Source: Dyella_B sp035690825 (GTDB lineage: Bacteria; Pseudomonadota; Gammaproteobacteria; Xanthomonadales; Rhodanobacteraceae). From it: 18,256 nt of DNA. The notes beneath the pieces were generated by a model, which did not search any database, was not told the DNA's origin, and saw nothing but the letters and a program-made list of their open reading frames with translations. The stretch covers positions 1 to 18,256 of the forward strand of contig NZ_JBQCHP010000089.1 of assembly GCF_051954575.1 (NCBI RefSeq), given 5' to 3'. Shown here one piece after another: positions 16,506 through 18,256 of this stretch. The position numbers and the translations under genes were made by a program. Numbering within the stretch: position 1 is the stretch's first letter; each line of letters begins with the position of its first letter.

Positions 16506-18143
16506 TCACTTCCACCCAGAAGTGATCGGATATCTGCGCTCACGACCAAACGCGCGCGTCGTAACACGCGGACCGGGCGCAGATTGCCGCCGCTTGAATT
16601 CGTTGGCGAGCACCAGGCGCACTACGCGATGTACGACGTCGGCATCGAAGCCGGCGGCGATGATTTCCGCCTGCGATTGTTCTTCTTCGATGAAGCGGGC
16701 GAGGATCGCGTCGAGCTCATCGTAGGGCGGCAGCGAATCCTGGTCGGTCTGGTTTTCGCGCAATTCCGCCGAGGGCGGGCGTTCGATGACGGCCCATGGG
16801 ATCACCCAGGCATCGGCGCCATGCATGCGCTGTTCGGACAGGTTGCGCCACCGGGAGAGGCGGTACACCTCGGTTTTGTAGACGTCCTTGAGCGGCGCGT
16901 AGGCACCGCACATGTCGCCGTACAGGGTGGCGTAACCCACCGCCATCTCGCTCTTGTTGCCGGTGGCCAGCAGCAGGCGGCTGTGTTTGTTGGACAGCGC
17001 CATCAGCATTACGCCGCGGCTGCGCGATTGCAGGTTTTCCTCGGTGATGTCCGCCGGCTTGCCGGCGAAGGCGGGCGTGAGCGCGGTGATGAAAGCGTCG
17101 TACACCGGCTCGATGCCGATCACGTGGTATTCCACGCCGAGCCGCTCGGCCTGTCCACGCGCGCCGTCGAGCGACAGCTGCGAGGTGTAGCGCATCGGCA
17201 TCATCACCGCGGTGACGCGATCCGGGCCGAGCGCATCCACCGCCAGCGCGAGCGTCAGCGCCGAATCGATGCCGCCGGAAAGCCCCAGCAGCACGCCGTT
17301 GAAGCCATTCTTGTTGATGTAGTCGCGAATGCCGCGTACCAAGGCGGCGTAGAGCGTCGCTTCGTGGGACGTATCCGGCACGCTCGGCCAATCCCGTGCG
17401 TGGAGCGTACGCGTATCCGTATCGAAGTCGGCCCATAGCAGCGCATCGACGAACGCTGGCGCACGCGCGGCAATGCTGCCATCGCCGTTCACCAGCACCG
17501 TACCGCCGTCGTAGACGACCTCGTCCTGGCCACCGACCAGGTTGAGATAAATGAGCGCACAGCCGGTTTCCCTTGCGCGCGCCACCAGGACTTCTTCGCG
17601 CGCGGCCTGTTTGGCGTCGTCCCAGGGCGAAGCGTTGATCACCACGATCAGCTCCGCGCCGGCGGCCGCTGCCATCGCGGCCGGCTCGGCCTGCCAGACG
17701 TCTTCGCAGATCAGGTAGCCGACCCGCACGCCATCGACCATCTCGACCACGCTGGTGCGGCCGGGACGGAAATAGCGCTTGTCGTCGAACACGCCGTAAT
17801 TGGGCAGCGCCTGCTTGTGCGTGATCTGCACGATCTCACCGCCGCGCAGGAACGCCGCCGCGTTGTAGACCTCGCCCAGGCTGTGCGGAAAACCGACGAT
17901 GGCGGCGAGGCCATTGGTGTCAGCCGCAATGTCCTGGATGGCCTCCTGGCAGGCGGCGAGGAAGCTCGGGCGCAGCAGCAGGTCTTCGGGCGGATAGCCG
18001 CTGATGGTCAGCTCGGGGAACACCGCCAGCGCGGCGCTGCCTTCGCGGGCGCGCGTGATCAATTCGCGGACTTTGGCGGTATTGGCGGCGACGGCGCCAA
18101 CGGGGAAATCGTATTGGGCCAGGGCCAGGCGGAGAACGGCCAT
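16506..18143 (-). CDS. nadE: Glutamine-dependent NAD+ synthetase
   Basis: A 545-residue enzyme that amidates nicotinic acid adenine dinucleotide to NAD+, the last step of NAD synthesis, using ammonia channelled from glutamine. The N-terminal nitrilase-type glutaminase domain has Glu44 (VFPELTISGYPPEDLL), Lys110 (HKQALPNYGVFDDKRYF) and the nucleophile Cys146 (YLICEDVW). The C-terminal N-type ATP pyrophosphatase domain starts near 262, with SGGIDS at 289-294, LLATGNKSEMAVGYATLYGD and the KDVYKTEVYRLSRW segment. It ends in the family-typical RAFGRERRYPITSGW. Length is normal for the two-domain form. ATG at 18143 gives the expected MAVLRLALAQYDFPVG start. The gene lies on the minus strand; the small exported protein gene starts 70 bases downstream in the same direction and might be partly read from it. 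Confidence 0.97.
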   Translation of the reverse strand: MAVLRLALAQYDFPVGAVAANTAKVRELITRAREGSAALAVFPELTISGYPPEDLLLRPSFLAACQEAIQDIAADTNGLAAIVGFPHSLGEVYNAAAFLRGGEIVQITHKQALPNYGVFDDKRYFRPGRTSVVEMVDGVRVGYLICEDVWQAEPAAMAAAAGAELIVVINASPWDDAKQAAREEVLVARARETGCALIYLNLVGGQDEVVYDGGTVLVNGDGSIAARAPAFVDALLWADFDTDTRTLHARDWPSVPDTSHEATLYAALVRGIRDYINKNGFNGVLLGLSGGIDSALTLALAVDALGPDRVTAVMMPMRYTSQLSLDGARGQAERLGVEYHVIGIEPVYDAFITALTPAFAGKPADITEENLQSRSRGVMLMALSNKHSRLLLATGNKSEMAVGYATLYGDMCGAYAPLKDVYKTEVYRLSRWRNLSEQRMHGADAWVIPWAVIERPPSAELRENQTDQDSLPPYDELDAILARFIEEEQSQAEIIAAGFDADVVHRVVRLVLANEFKRRQSAPGPRVTTRAFGRERRYPITSGWK

Positions 18144-18222
18144 GTGTTGCTTATCCAGGTTGAACTGGCGCTACATGGTAGTGGATGAGCTGCCCGACAA
18201 GGGCTCGAAACAGTGCGAAACA

Positions 18223-18256
18223 TAGGTTGGGGTGCAAACCCCGACGCTGCGCCACA
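18223..18256. repeat. Possible dispersed repeat at the right edge
   Basis: TAGGTTGGGGTGCAAACCCC followed by GACGCTGCGCC contains the dyad GGGG-TGCAAA-CCCC (18229-18242). I recall very similar sequences as scattered intergenic repeats in gammaproteobacteria, but I cannot verify this here, and the element is cut by the window end. It lies upstream of nadE. Confidence 0.3.

Overview
The window looks like chromosome of a GC-rich gammaproteobacterium of the Xanthomonadales/Lysobacterales group, most likely a Rhodanobacteraceae member such as a Dyella- or Rhodanobacter-like species. I base this on codon use, on the block bamD / rluD-pgeF-clpB (the gammaproteobacterial order also found in E. coli as yfiO / rluD-yfiH-clpB), on a TonB-dependent receptor of the type abundant in these bacteria, and on short tandem heptamers of a kind I associate with Xanthomonadales intergenic DNA. 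The genus is inference; no rRNA gene is present.

Region 1 (1-3349, minus strand) is a cobalamin operon. A class-typical cobalamin riboswitch (about 3149-3345) is followed by a leader holding a 13-codon ORF with a strong Shine-Dalgarno, then cobO, cobB/cbiA, cobD/cbiB and the first 50 codons of cobC. Every junction from the leader ORF to cobC is a 4- or 8-base stop/start overlap. Together these genes adenosylate corrinoid, amidate the a- and c-side chains and attach the aminopropanol arm; the operon continues off the left edge.

Region 2 (3350-9492, plus strand) is a transport-flavoured segment. It has an 821-residue TonB-dependent receptor preceded by a perfect 11-bp inverted repeat and closed by an intrinsic terminator. 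A separate two-gene unit follows: a PhnD-like periplasmic solute-binding protein and an exported TPR protein with a conserved-looking histidine cluster. The ligands are unknown, and no permease or ATPase is nearby.

Region 3 (9493-14974) is housekeeping: clpB with a sigma-32-like promoter, pgeF and rluD on the minus strand, and bamD diverging on the plus strand with a terminator.

Region 4 (14975-16505) is a small island with visibly lower GC. It holds an orphan type VI secretion hcp, an 11-nt-downstream M15/LAS-type metallopeptidase-like gene without signal peptide, and a convergent gene for a small exported protein. I read this as a candidate Hcp-delivered peptidoglycan hydrolase with a periplasmic immunity protein. 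It is the most interesting system in the window.

Region 5 (16506-18256, minus strand) is glutamine-dependent NAD+ synthetase nadE, and at the right edge part of what may be a dispersed repeat.
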